From positions 310,001-374,000 of the IMG/VR virus record IMGVR_UViG_3300032334_002567: DNA of 64,000 bases; one strand, written 5' to 3'. The position numbers were made by a program, and so were the translations under genes. This document shows positions 7,103 to 13,182 of the stretch, piece after piece. This DNA comes from a virus. Each line of letters starts with the position of its first letter. Positions within the stretch are counted from its first letter, which is position 1. The notes below the pieces were generated by a model, which did not search any database, was not told where the DNA came from, and saw nothing but the letters and a program-made list of their open reading frames with translations.

Positions 7103-7333
7103 ATGCCAGTCGAAGTTCACACCAGCGGTTCTGTTTCTTATACCGGTGAAGACGGCGTAGCTCTTTTCCGTCTCATTACTCTTCACTCTGCCCTGCGCCT
7201 TCAGGCCACCACCGGCATGAAAGCGTCAAGGATCAGTGCTGTGGCTTGTGCCAAGCGACTTGGCTATACAGGCCGCACCGCAAAGGCTCTGCTTGCAGAC
7301 ATCGAACGGAAGCACCCTGAGCTGAAGAAGTAA
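7103..7333 (+). CDS. Small basic helical protein (76 aa)
   Basis: CCCCCAACGGAG leader. The C-terminal half (SRISAVACAKRLGYTGRTAKALLADIERK) reads like a helix-turn-helix, so DNA binding is possible; the spacing is only approximate. It lies after the facing element pair at 7029-7066, which would place a regulator next to its possible operator. That link is inference. Confidence 0.65.
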   Translation: MPVEVHTSGSVSYTGEDGVALFRLITLHSALRLQATTGMKASRISAVACAKRLGYTGRTAKALLADIERKHPELKK

Positions 7334-7378
7334 ATTGTACCCTAGTTAATCGTTCGACACCCCCAACAAGAGGATGCA

Positions 7379-7582
7379 ATGAGTAACATCGAAGACAAGA
7401 TGGAAGCAATCGAAAAGTGGCGCAATGACAATTTGTGCTTTCTCGACGGCCAGCCTGCAAAGATTGTGGGTTGGAAAGAAAAGTTTCCAATCGTGAGCCA
7501 AATCGACGGCCCTCTTGCTTTTGAGTGGTCGTGGGCCGCTGTCAACAGGATCATGTCCGGTGATCGACAGTTCAAGAGCTAG
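7379..7582 (+). CDS. Small protein of unknown function (67 aa)
   Basis: AAGAGGATGCA precedes the ATG; here the leader has CCCCCAACAAGAGG instead of CAACGGAG. The product has an N-terminal helix (EDKMEAIEKWR) and a beta-rich rest with KIVGWKEKF. No family is recognised. Confidence 0.65.
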   Translation: MSNIEDKMEAIEKWRNDNLCFLDGQPAKIVGWKEKFPIVSQIDGPLAFEWSWAAVNRIMSGDRQFKS

Positions 7583-7630
7583 ATCATTTGTACCCTATTA
7601 AAGCGTTCAACACCCCAACGGAGAATGATC

Positions 7631-7957
7631 ATGGAATACACCGAAGCCCTCAAAGTTCTTGGCAAGCGTGATTCGAAGAAAGTCGGAAACAACACCTACA
7701 TGATCCGGCTGGGTTCGGACATCGGTATTCGACTTCACAACACCGTTGTGGTGACCATCCATCCCGACAATACCTACACACTCAATAGCGGTGGATGGCA
7801 GACAGTGACAACAAAGGATCGGATCAACCAGTATTCACCGGTTCGTGTGTATCAATCAAAAAGCGTTTGGTATGTCGGTCAAGGCGAGCTGTTTTACGAC
7901 AACATGAAAGTCGGTGTCGTTTGCGGTGAGCCGCTAGCTTTAGGAATTGTACCCTAG
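7631..7957 (+). CDS. Small beta-rich protein whose stop lies inside an element (108 aa)
   Basis: I chose the ATG at 7631 over 7625 for ribosome-binding-site spacing. The sequence (KVGNNTYMIRLGSDIGIRLHN... TYTLNSGGWQTVTTKDRIN) matches a recurrent phage pattern of small beta proteins with the NTY-x-x-R and TVTTKxRIN motifs. The last codons GTA CCC TAG are the element at 7947 itself, so the element supplies the stop codon. Confidence 0.7.
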   Translation: MEYTEALKVLGKRDSKKVGNNTYMIRLGSDIGIRLHNTVVVTIHPDNTYTLNSGGWQTVTTKDRINQYSPVRVYQSKSVWYVGQGELFYDNMKVGVVCGEPLALGIVP

Positions 7958-7996
7958 TAGGTTGTGTAACCACCCCCAACGGAGTTGTGAAAAAAC

Positions 7997-8278
7997 ATGA
8001 TGAACTACAGCGGTTGTAACAGCTGGATCTACATCTACGCCATCGGTGGCAATTGGAACCCCGGCCCCAGCGGTGACGAGTTCGTGGGCTGTGCCTACGA
8101 CGCCTCCACTGCCCTCAGCCTGCTCGACTTGGTCGAGTTGAAGGGTGGCTATGCCGTCAGCCTGCACGGTGACAACCTGCATACGCTCAATGCCGTCAGC
8201 GGCGAGTGTGGTGTGCGGGAAGCCCGTATCATGTTCAAGCTCTGGAAAGAGAAAGAGGCGGTCGTTGTCGCTGGGTAA
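7997..8278 (+). CDS. Small protein of unknown function (93 aa)
   Basis: CAACGGAGTTGTGAAAAAAC precedes two adjacent ATGs, with longer than usual spacing. It is rich in Gly, Trp and Tyr (WIYIYAIGGNWNPGPSG) and soluble. No family is recognised. Confidence 0.65.
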   Translation: MMNYSGCNSWIYIYAIGGNWNPGPSGDEFVGCAYDASTALSLLDLVELKGGYAVSLHGDNLHTLNAVSGECGVREARIMFKLWKEKEAVVVAG

Positions 8279-8331
8279 CAATAAATAAATTGTACCCTAA
8301 AAGAGTGTTCGATCCCAACGGAGAAGCGATC

Positions 8332-8475
8332 ATGGAAATTAAATTCAACTTCAAAACACGTCAGTACGACGTTTGCATCACATTCTTCGACGGCAGAACC
8401 CCCATAAATGTTTGCTCTTTCTACAAAGAGTCGGATGCTCGCGCCTACGTCATGGTTCACAATGTCAAGTGTTAG
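8332..8475 (+). CDS. Small protein of unknown function (47 aa)
   Basis: CCCAACGGAGAAGCGATC leader, identical in its last part to that of the gene at 8737. Beta-alpha pattern (MEIKFNFKTRQYDVCITFFD...). Flanked on both sides by element copies (8290, 8490), a complete one-gene unit of under 200 bases. Confidence 0.65.
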   Translation: MEIKFNFKTRQYDVCITFFDGRTPINVCSFYKESDARAYVMVHNVKC

Positions 8476-8534
8476 ATTCAATAAATAAATTGTACCCTGA
8501 CAGAGTGTTCGATCCACCCCAACGGAGTTTTGAA

Positions 8535-8687
8535 ATGACCGAAAACGAAATCAATGTTCTGGAAGAGGCCGCATCGCACATTCGAAACGATGCTTACAAC
8601 TGCGATAGCAGTCTGGATCGCAAGTATTTCGAAAAGCTTGCCGATAAGATCGAAGACATTATCGCCAAGCATAATCAAAGCAAATAA
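8535..8687 (+). CDS. Small helical protein (50 aa)
   Basis: CCCCAACGGAGTTTTGAA precedes the ATG. Two predicted helices (NEINVLEEAASHIRNDA and SSLDRKYFEKLADKIEDIIAKH), probably a helical hairpin. One-gene unit between element copies 8490 and 8689. Confidence 0.65.
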   Translation: MTENEINVLEEAASHIRNDAYNCDSSLDRKYFEKLADKIEDIIAKHNQSK

Positions 8688-8736
8688 ATTGTACCCTAGA
8701 TGATTGTTCGATTCACACCCCAACGGAGAAGCGATC

Positions 8737-9117
8737 ATGGCAAGCTGGTACACCGTCAGCGAGAGCAAGATTCAGTGGGCTCCCATCGGCACCCGTGTTC
8801 TGAAGACTGGCGAGACTAAGCCGAAGTTTTCCCGGATCGGCGTCCGTATCAATATGGTGGACGGTAGCTGGTGGTTCCACAGCTTCAAGCACGATAGCTG
8901 GACGCAACACTATCCCCGGAAGCAGGCCACCGACAAGCTGGGACGGCCCATTTTCGAGGATGGTCAGCCGCTCCTGCGACCGGAACGCAAGGAAACCTAC
9001 CGCAACTGGATGGCGGTTGTGAGAGAGTTCGGCACTCGACTGCCCGCTCTGGTTGTCGCTCTGGAAAACGGTCACGCCGAAGCTCTGCTAGCCGAAGCAG
9101 AGAAAACGGCAGCGTAA
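8737..9117 (+). CDS. Protein of unknown function (126 aa)
   Basis: Standard element at 8689 and CCCCAACGGAG leader. Basic, Trp-rich middle (DGSWWFHSFKHDSWTQHYPRK), then a helical Ala/Glu-rich end. No membrane segment. A stable nested hairpin follows the stop. Confidence 0.65.
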   Translation: MASWYTVSESKIQWAPIGTRVLKTGETKPKFSRIGVRINMVDGSWWFHSFKHDSWTQHYPRKQATDKLGRPIFEDGQPLLRPERKETYRNWMAVVREFGTRLPALVVALENGHAEALLAEAEKTAA

Positions 9118-9124
9118 AACGTGT

Positions 9125-9181
9125 GCTAGGGGCGGCAAGGCTCTACGGCCAAAAGCCGCGAAACTGCTAGCCGCCCCTAGC
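9125..9181 (+). terminator. Nested G+C-rich hairpin
   Basis: GCTAGGGGCGGC (9125-9136) pairs with 9170-9181, and inside it CGGC (9146-9149) pairs with GCCG (9155-9158) around CAAAA. No T run. The downstream GGGGTAC at 9187 faces the forward element at 9204 as a partial inverted copy. Confidence 0.6.
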
Positions 9182-9253
9182 CCGTTGGGGTACTTATAAA
9201 TAATTGTACCCTAAAAGTGTGTTGCGAACGCCCCTCTTTTTCAAGGATGAAAA

Positions 9254-9424
9254 ATGTACGCTCTGACGATGATCATAGGTTTTCTTGGCTACGGGTTCGG
9301 GTACGAGGGTTGTGAAAAAGGAAAGATATATTTCGGCGTGTATACCCCCAAAGCCGAATATGGTTGGGTCATGACAGAAAAAGACGTTTATCTGGATACC
9401 GTGTACCAGAAAACTTCTAAATAA
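9254..9424 (+). CDS. Small protein of unknown function (56 aa)
   Basis: CAAGGATGAAAA precedes the ATG; the leader here departs from the standard (CCCCTCTTTTTC replaces CCCCAACGG). The first 16 residues are hydrophobic and Gly-rich, possibly a signal anchor, followed by a Tyr-rich polar part. The stop lies one base before the next element. Confidence 0.6.
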   Translation: MYALTMIIGFLGYGFGYEGCEKGKIYFGVYTPKAEYGWVMTEKDVYLDTVYQKTSK

Positions 9425-9471
9425 ATTGTACCCTAGTTGATTGTTCGATCCAACCCCAACGGAGAATGACA

Positions 9472-9690
9472 ATGCCAAATATCAACTGGTTCGACGGTCA
9501 GAATGCGGTTGGCAAGTACGTTATGGAACTCATGTACGACGACGGTAGCGTCAGCTACATGAAAAATGAGAACTACGAGCAGATTTGCCACTACTACCGG
9601 CTTGCTTTGGAAATGTCGGAAGTGGTGGGTGCGACCATCTACAACCCAAAGTGGCAAGTAGTTTGCTCGACAGCACGGGCCGCAGCGTGA
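9472..9690 (+). CDS. Small protein of unknown function (72 aa)
   Basis: The ATG at 9472 was chosen over 9466 for spacing. Pattern: two beta strands with DDGSVSYMKNEN, then a helix, then WQVVCSTARAAA. The ending ARAAA before a CGGTTGCC hairpin recurs in the gene at 11645 (KAAA) and at 8737 (KTAA). Confidence 0.65.
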   Translation: MPNINWFDGQNAVGKYVMELMYDDGSVSYMKNENYEQICHYYRLALEMSEVVGATIYNPKWQVVCSTARAAA

Positions 9691-9698
9691 ACACGGTT

Positions 9699-9734
9699 GC
9701 CTGGGCGGGTTGAGACAAAACTCCCCGCCCTGGC
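9699..9734 (+). terminator. G+C-rich hairpin, second copy of the 6738 type
   Basis: GCCTGGGCGGG (9699-9709) pairs with CCCGCCCTGGC (9724-9734) with one T-T mismatch. It is followed by TTAGGGTAT, a partial inverted element facing the forward one at 9752. Confidence 0.55.
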
Positions 9735-9796
9735 CTGTTAGGGTATTTATATTGTACCCTATAGAAGTGTCAGCCACCCCAAACACAGGAGCCAAT

Positions 9797-9958
9797 ATGA
9801 GCAATAACGAAAAACCGTACTGCTTCGAAGAAGCCCGTTTCAAGCGTGAAATGGAATACGTGGCTCGTAAGCTCAAAGAGGCGTTGGAACTCAAGGAATA
9901 CGCCAAACAACTGGCAAAAGAAAAAGAACAAAAAGAGAAAGAGGAAAGCCGGGACTAA
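9797..9958 (+). CDS. Lys/Glu-rich coiled-coil protein (53 aa)
   Basis: ACAGGAGCCAAT precedes the ATG. From residue 12 onward it is an uninterrupted charged helix (EARFKREMEYVARKLKEALE then repeated KEKEQKEKE). The terminator hairpin overlaps its last codons. Confidence 0.65.
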   Translation: MSNNEKPYCFEEARFKREMEYVARKLKEALELKEYAKQLAKEKEQKEKEESRD

Positions 9959-9978
9959 CACCCCCGGTTCTCTTTTTT
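9947..9978 (+). terminator. Rho-independent terminator
   Basis: CCGGG (9949-9953) with CCCGG (9963-9967), extended by G-T and A-T pairs, nine-base loop, then TCTCTTTTTT. It overlaps the stop codon of the 9797 gene. An inverted element follows at 9988. Confidence 0.65.
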
Positions 9979-9987
9979 AGTCGGCCA

Positions 9988-10033
9988 TAGGGTACAAATA
10001 AAATAAAAAGGGATATACAATAATTGTACCCTA
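9988..10033. repeat. Facing pair of elements ahead of the structured RNA
   Basis: Inverted TAGGGTACAA at 9988-9997 and forward TTGTACCCTA at 10024-10033 with a 26-base A+T-rich centre. The forward copy heads the structured RNA unit at 10041. Confidence 0.65.
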
Positions 10034-10040
10034 TAACAGT

Positions 10041-10155
10041 GTGAATGATTGCGAGGCCGCACCATCGGCACTACTGTCCGGTTGCAAACGGCAGTAACTC
10101 GCGGGAGCGGTATGCCGAAAGGCAGCGAGTGGTGCACCCCATCGCAATCGTTCAC
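10041..10155 (+). ncRNA. Candidate novel structured RNA, about 115 nt
   Basis: No gene fits between the elements at 10024 and 10166. The two ends, 10041-10054 and 10142-10155, pair over 14 bp with one G-T. Inside, GCACCA (10059-10064) pairs with TGGTGC (10130-10135), enclosing two arms. One is TACTG/CAGTA plus CCG/CGG (10072-10096, one bulged T, eight-base loop). The other is CTCGC/GCGAG (10098-10102 with 10125-10129), topped by TGCC-GAAA-GGCA (10113-10124), a GNRA tetraloop. The fold is manual; the family is not one I recognise. Confidence 0.55.
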
Positions 10156-10209
10156 AACAAAACAATTGTACCCTAGAAAAGTGTTCGATTCACCCCAACG
10201 GAGACGATC

Positions 10210-10545
10210 ATGACTTTCGTCAACCTGACCCCGCACACGATCACTGTGGTTCTCGACAATACCAGCGTGCAATTCCCGGCTTCTGGCAACGTGGCCCGTG
10301 TTTCCACCAGTCGAGTCTCTGGCCCCACGCTAACCGTCTACGGCGATTCTGTCGGTATCCAGACTTCCCGTGTCGAGTTCGGGGCAGTCGAGGGGCTTCC
10401 CGATCCCGTGGACGGCACGGTTTACATTGTGAGCGGAATGGTCGCAGCCCGTGTCAACCGGCCCGACGTTTTCGCTCCCGGTGAACTGGTGCGTGATGCA
10501 AACGGCCAGCCCACCGGCTGCAAGGGTCTGACTTGCAGCGGTTGA
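10210..10545 (+). CDS. Conserved phage protein of the NLTPHTI type (111 aa)
   Basis: CCCCAACGGAGACGATC leader. It begins MTFVNLTPHTITVV, a start I know from a widespread family of small phage and plasmid proteins of unknown function, followed by the usual SG-x-x-ARV segment and a YIVSGMVAARV strand. Beta-rich, no membrane segment. The family assignment is from memory of the N-terminal motif. Confidence 0.75.
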   Translation: MTFVNLTPHTITVVLDNTSVQFPASGNVARVSTSRVSGPTLTVYGDSVGIQTSRVEFGAVEGLPDPVDGTVYIVSGMVAARVNRPDVFAPGELVRDANGQPTGCKGLTCSG

Positions 10546-10602
10546 TTATTATAATTGTACCCTATAGAAGTGTTCGATCCCAACCCCAACGGAGACTCAC
10601 GA

Positions 10603-11043
10603 ATGAACGACATTCTTCTCGCCGCCCTGACCAGCTGCTTCAGCAAGATGGCAAAGGCCGCTGGCCCGATTGCCCCCGGCCTGCACCAGGTCGATGAAAC
10701 GATCACGATGCGGGTCAAGGGCGAGGTGCTGAAGTCGGACGACGAAACCTACGTCCCGACGATTGCGATTCCCGTCAAGGCCGTGATGGCTACGTTGCTC
10801 CCCCGGTTGGGTGCGACACGGGAGGCTGCGATGGAAACGCTTATCGCCGCCATGACTGAAGCGGTCAATCTGGACAAGCTGGGCGATGAAACGCTCAAAG
10901 CCCGGATGAAAGACGTTGACGCGGCTTTCGAGCATGTGCAGAACGTGCTCGACGCCCTCCCGCCAAAGACACGGACGGGAAAGACGAACGTGGACGTGAC
11001 CCTTGTGGTCGCTCCCACGCCCGCCGTCGCACTTGTCCCGTGA
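10603..11043 (+). CDS. Protein of unknown function (146 aa)
   Basis: ATG after CAACGGAGACTCACGA. Mostly helical with a beta segment near residues 35-60 (ETITMRVKGEVLKSDDETY). The C terminus is Ala/Pro/Val-rich. It resembles small single-strand or RNA-binding phage proteins only in outline. A G+C-rich hairpin follows. Confidence 0.65.
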   Translation: MNDILLAALTSCFSKMAKAAGPIAPGLHQVDETITMRVKGEVLKSDDETYVPTIAIPVKAVMATLLPRLGATREAAMETLIAAMTEAVNLDKLGDETLKARMKDVDAAFEHVQNVLDALPPKTRTGKTNVDVTLVVAPTPAVALVP

Positions 11044-11047
11044 CGAT

Positions 11048-11096
11048 ACGGCATCGGGGGCGGGAGGAACTAACAACTCCCGCCCCCACTAGCCGT
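11048..11096 (+). terminator. G+C-rich two-part hairpin
   Basis: GGGGGCGGGAG (11056-11066) pairs perfectly with 11077-11087, and ACGGC (11048-11052) with GCCGT (11092-11096). No T run. It ends nine bases before the element at 11105. Confidence 0.6.
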
Positions 11097-11152
11097 TTGT
11101 GCAATTGTACCCTATTGGTTTGTGTGATTCGTCCCTTTACTTTGGAGCAGTT

Positions 11153-11335
11153 ATGGAAGCGAAAATCGAGAACGGCTTTCTGGTTCTGCGAGTCCCGATG
11201 AATGCAACGCCGATTCGTTCGTCTACCGGCAAGACTTTGGTGGTTGCCTCGACCTATGGCAACAAGGCAACCGAAGTGACGGTGGACGGCAAGACGGTCA
11301 CCGTGGGCGTCAACGCCTATATCAAGGCCGCTTGA
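11153..11335 (+). CDS. Small beta-rich protein (60 aa)
   Basis: TTTGGAGCAGTT precedes the ATG. Five short beta strands; contains STGKTLVVAST, which looks like a phosphate-binding loop but is too short and lacks the rest of a P-loop fold. This pattern matches small phage proteins of the type IxxxTGKTLVVAST..GN. A strong terminator follows. Confidence 0.65.
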   Translation: MEAKIENGFLVLRVPMNATPIRSSTGKTLVVASTYGNKATEVTVDGKTVTVGVNAYIKAA

Positions 11336-11355
11336 CCCCAACGGTTCGGATCGAA

Positions 11356-11393
11356 AGCCGGAGGGGACAGCCACCCCCTCCGGTTCTTTTTTT
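11356..11393 (+). terminator. Rho-independent terminator
   Basis: CCGGAGGGG (11358-11366) pairs with CCCCTCCGG (11375-11383), loop of eight, then TTCTTTTTTT. The same stem recurs at 12470. An inverted element follows at 11403. Confidence 0.85.
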
Positions 11394-11402
11394 AGCCCGC
11401 CA

Positions 11403-11439
11403 TAGGGTACAAATAAATATATAAAATAATTGTACCCTA
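11403..11439. repeat. Facing pair of elements
   Basis: Inverted TAGGGTACAA at 11403-11412 and forward TTGTACCCTA at 11430-11439 with a 17-base A+T centre, directly after the terminator at 11356-11393. Confidence 0.7.
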
Positions 11440-11482
11440 GATAAGTGTTCGATCTAACCTTCCCTCTCACTTGGAGTCAACG

Positions 11483-11551
11483 ATGATCGCTCTCGTTCTC
11501 GCGTTTGGCCTTGGTTTCGCCGCCATTTCTGCCGTTTACTGGGTGCTGTAA
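11483..11551 (+). CDS. 22-residue membrane microprotein
   Basis: TTGGAGTCAACG precedes the ATG, after a standard element at 11430. The whole product (MIALVLAFGLGFAAISAVYW plus VL) is one membrane helix. A dedicated promoter-like element for so short a gene suggests it is real rather than chance. Confidence 0.55.
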   Translation: MIALVLAFGLGFAAISAVYWVL

Positions 11552-11577
11552 AGCTCCCAGTCTAACACCTGAGTGAT

Positions 11578-11602
11578 TAGGGTATAAAGTAATTGTACCC
11601 TA
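11578..11602. repeat. Closely spaced facing pair of elements
   Basis: Inverted TAGGGTATAA (one change) at 11578-11587 and forward element at 11593-11602, only five bases apart, so close to a single palindromic operator. Confidence 0.6.
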
Positions 11603-11644
11603 GATAAGTGTTCGATCCGATCCCACCCCAACCGGAGACGCACG

Positions 11645-11938
11645 ATGAAGAACGCTTTCGACCGCACGAACAGCATGAAGAACAAGCTCAAGGCCGATTG
11701 GAACCGGATGGTGGGGGAACTGGTGTCCATCCCCGCCGGTTGCCAGATTCACAGCCTGACGCTCACGCAGACCAACTTCGGTTGGGTCTACGCCCGGAAG
11801 CACGGCCAGCCCGTGCCGGTCGCCCAGTTGCGGAACGCCGCCGTGACGAAGGGTTACTGTATCCTGCACGACGGCCCCAACTTCCGGGTGGCCCTCCCGC
11901 CGAAGCGGAACGGGGAGCCGGTCAAGGCCGCAGCGTGA
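11645..11938 (+). CDS. Protein of unknown function (97 aa)
   Basis: CCCCAACCGGAGACGCACG precedes the ATG. Basic, with an N-terminal helix (DRTNSMKNKLKADWNRMVGE) and a beta-rich rest. An overlapping frame at 11608-11967 is also open but has an Arg/Pro-rich, low-complexity product and no ribosome-binding site. Confidence 0.7.
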   Translation: MKNAFDRTNSMKNKLKADWNRMVGELVSIPAGCQIHSLTLTQTNFGWVYARKHGQPVPVAQLRNAAVTKGYCILHDGPNFRVALPPKRNGEPVKAAA

Positions 11939-11946
11939 ACACGGTT

Positions 11947-11981
11947 GCCGGGGCGGGTCGAGACTAACTCCCCGCCCCGGC
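11947..11981 (+). terminator. G+C-rich hairpin, third copy of the 6738 type
   Basis: GCCGGGGCGGG (11947-11957) pairs perfectly with 11971-11981. GGGGTAC at 11988 faces the forward element at 12006. Confidence 0.6.
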
Positions 11982-12054
11982 CCCGTTGGGGTACTTGTAT
12001 TTATATTGTACCCTATAGAAGTGTTCGATCCCCACCCCCAACCGGAGCCGCCCC

Positions 12055-12444
12055 ATGTTGAATGAAGCGTTCTTTCAGGTGTGCAACGATGCCGTCCCCG
12101 CAAAGTCCAGCTACGTCTCGCTCTACGTCAACGTGCCGTACTACGGTGGGCCGGAGGAAGGTGGATGGTGGGGCAGTGACACCGCACTAGTCGCTCACTA
12201 CAAGTGTGACAGCCAGCCCCATGCCGAAGCTGTGAAGGCCCGTGTCGAGGAGCTGGCCCAGCAGTTGAGCGACGATGCCCGCCGGTCGTTTGGTCAAGCC
12301 TGCAAGGCCCAGTGTGAATGGCTGGACGCACGTGGGTTGGACGCCGACTACCTGCCCGAAGTGGACGGGGAGGAAACCTACTGGGTCGCCGTCGAGGATC
12401 GCCCCGGTGAACACGCCAGCCAAGGGTGCAGGCACTACGAATAA
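12055..12444 (+). CDS. Protein of unknown function (129 aa)
   Basis: CAACCGGAGCCGCCCC precedes the ATG. N-terminal Tyr/Gly-rich part (SYVSLYVNVPYYGGPEEGG), then a helical middle and an acidic C terminus. The last gene of the small-gene array. A shadow frame on the other strand (12128-12466) is Arg/Pro-rich and rejected. Confidence 0.65.
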   Translation: MLNEAFFQVCNDAVPAKSSYVSLYVNVPYYGGPEEGGWWGSDTALVAHYKCDSQPHAEAVKARVEELAQQLSDDARRSFGQACKAQCEWLDARGLDADYLPEVDGEETYWVAVEDRPGEHASQGCRHYE

Positions 12445-12469
12445 AATTGTACCCTATCAAGCACACCGA

Positions 12470-12502
12470 CCGGAGGGGACAGCCAACCCTCCGGCTTTCT
12501 TT
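12470..12502 (+). terminator. Rho-independent terminator
   Basis: CCGGAGGG (12470-12477) pairs with CCCTCCGG (12487-12494), loop of nine, then CTTTCTTTTC. It begins only 14 bases after the element at 12447, so that copy would give a transcript of about 40-50 bases, a terminated short RNA or simply an array end. Confidence 0.7.
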
Positions 12503-12513
12503 TCAGCCCGCCA

Positions 12514-12552
12514 TTGGGTACAAATAAAGTAATACATAATAATTGTACCCTA
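12514..12552. repeat. Facing pair of elements at the array end
   Basis: Inverted TTGGGTACAA (one change) at 12514-12523 and forward TTGTACCCTA at 12543-12552, 19 A+T-rich bases between. Confidence 0.6.
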
Positions 12553-12698
12553 GTAATATACAGGAGGGTATTACAAAGATAATAATACAGAAATAAAAAG
12601 CGAAAACCTTTTAAAAAAATTGTACCCTAGGTACCCTCCCCCCCGCAATTACTGTCTTATTTTTTAAGTCGTCCTGACTTTTTTTCCCGTATTAGCAC

Positions 12699-12767
12699 CG
12701 TTGCAAAATCCCGGTTACAAACGTTGCAAAATCCCGGTTACAAACGTTGCAAAATACCAGTTACAAA
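12699..12767 (+). repeat. Three tandem 23-bp repeats
   Basis: Units at 12699-12721, 12722-12744 and 12745-12767, each starting CGTTGCAAAAT. The first two are identical; the third differs at two positions. There is no spacer between units, so this is not CRISPR. It could be an iteron-like protein-binding array. Confidence 0.85.
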
Positions 12768-12977
12768 ATTTTGGCCCTAGTAATTCTTTATTTTCTCCAT
12801 ATGGGCTTAAGATTTTAATATTGATGACATCTTTAAAAAATCCAGCCAAAAAATTCCATAAAATTCTATTACAAATTTTGGCCCCAACAATTCTTCGTTC
12901 TATGCCGTATAAATAAATTAGGCAAAATGGAGTGCCTCTAAAAAAATGCGGCACGAAATTTTTAACGAAGGAGTGTT

Positions 12978-13073
12978 ATGGATTATTATTCTATAAGTGG
13001 ATTGGCAGTAATTACATCAATTATTTGGTTGTTTTGCTATTGTGTAAAAATAACAATGGACAATAACGAATAG
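12978..13073 (+). CDS. 31-residue membrane microprotein
   Basis: GAAGGAGTGTT precedes the ATG with ideal spacing. After DYYSIS a hydrophobic segment (GLAVITSIIWLFCYCVKI) spans the membrane, ending in DNNE. The first gene of the A+T-rich part. Confidence 0.55.
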   Translation: MDYYSISGLAVITSIIWLFCYCVKITMDNNE

Positions 13074-13079
13074 ACCCCC

Positions 13080-13107
13080 TAGACAAAACCTACTCTTCTG
13101 GTAAGAT
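13080..13107 (+). promoter_or_regulatory. Possible sigma70-like promoter
   Basis: TAGACA at 13080-13085, 16-bp spacer, TAAGAT at 13102-13107. It would drive the genes at 13183 and 13341. The 16-bp spacer matches the other candidate promoters in this window. Confidence 0.35.
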
Positions 13108-13148
13108 GTCCCGTAAGGAGATCACAAAGAAGTTCTCTAGGAGAAAAA

Positions 13149-13169
13149 ATGAAAGTCAAAAGCAGGTAG
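13149..13169 (+). CDS. Possible six-codon leader peptide
   Basis: CTAGGAGAAAAA places a good ribosome-binding site before ATG-AAA-GTC-AAA-AGC-AGG-TAG, 13 bases upstream of the 13183 start. The site may really serve this leader, coupling it to the next gene. Evidence is only the site and spacing. Confidence 0.3.
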   Translation: MKVKSR

Positions 13170-13182
13170 TGTTCTTACTAAA

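Larger units (their letters stand above)
245..12629 (+). repeat. 33-copy TTGTACCCTA intergenic element family
   Basis: Forward copies start at 245, 656, 1043, 1402, 2576, 2915, 3521, 4414, 5287, 5568, 5773, 6165, 6373, 7057, 7335, 7588, 7947, 8290, 8490, 8689, 9204, 9426, 9752, 10024, 10166, 10555, 11105, 11430, 11593, 12006, 12447, 12543 and 12620. Most copies are followed after about five variable bases by GTGTTCGATC or GTTGTTCGATC and then CCCCAACGGAG and a start codon. Copies usually begin within 1-15 bases of the upstream stop. No -35 is shared, so a phage-specific promoter, an operator or an RNA-processing site are all possible. I see no array of it after 12.63 kb. Confidence 0.9.
12445..12977. 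other. Non-coding junction between the G+C-richer array and the A+T-rich part
   Basis: 533 bases without a credible gene. It holds three element copies (12447, 12543, 12620), one terminator, a run of seven Cs near 12638-12650 with GTACCCT repeated back to back, three 23-bp repeats (12699-12767), and an imperfect second repeat in which ACAAATTTTGGCCC plus an ATTCTT stretch occurs near 12763 and again near 12870. An origin or an end-joining site is possible but not shown. Confidence 0.5.

Noticed and set aside
11153-11335. P-loop ATPase from STGKTL in the 60-residue protein
   Set aside because: The protein is too short and has no Walker B or the rest of the fold.
11608-11967. Arg/Pro-rich 119-residue frame overlapping the 11645 gene
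   Set aside because: It starts inside the leader, lacks a ribosome-binding site and has the composition of an out-of-frame reading of a G+C-rich gene.
12699-12767. CRISPR-like short repeats
   Set aside because: The 23-bp units are back to back with no spacers, and there are no cas genes nearby.
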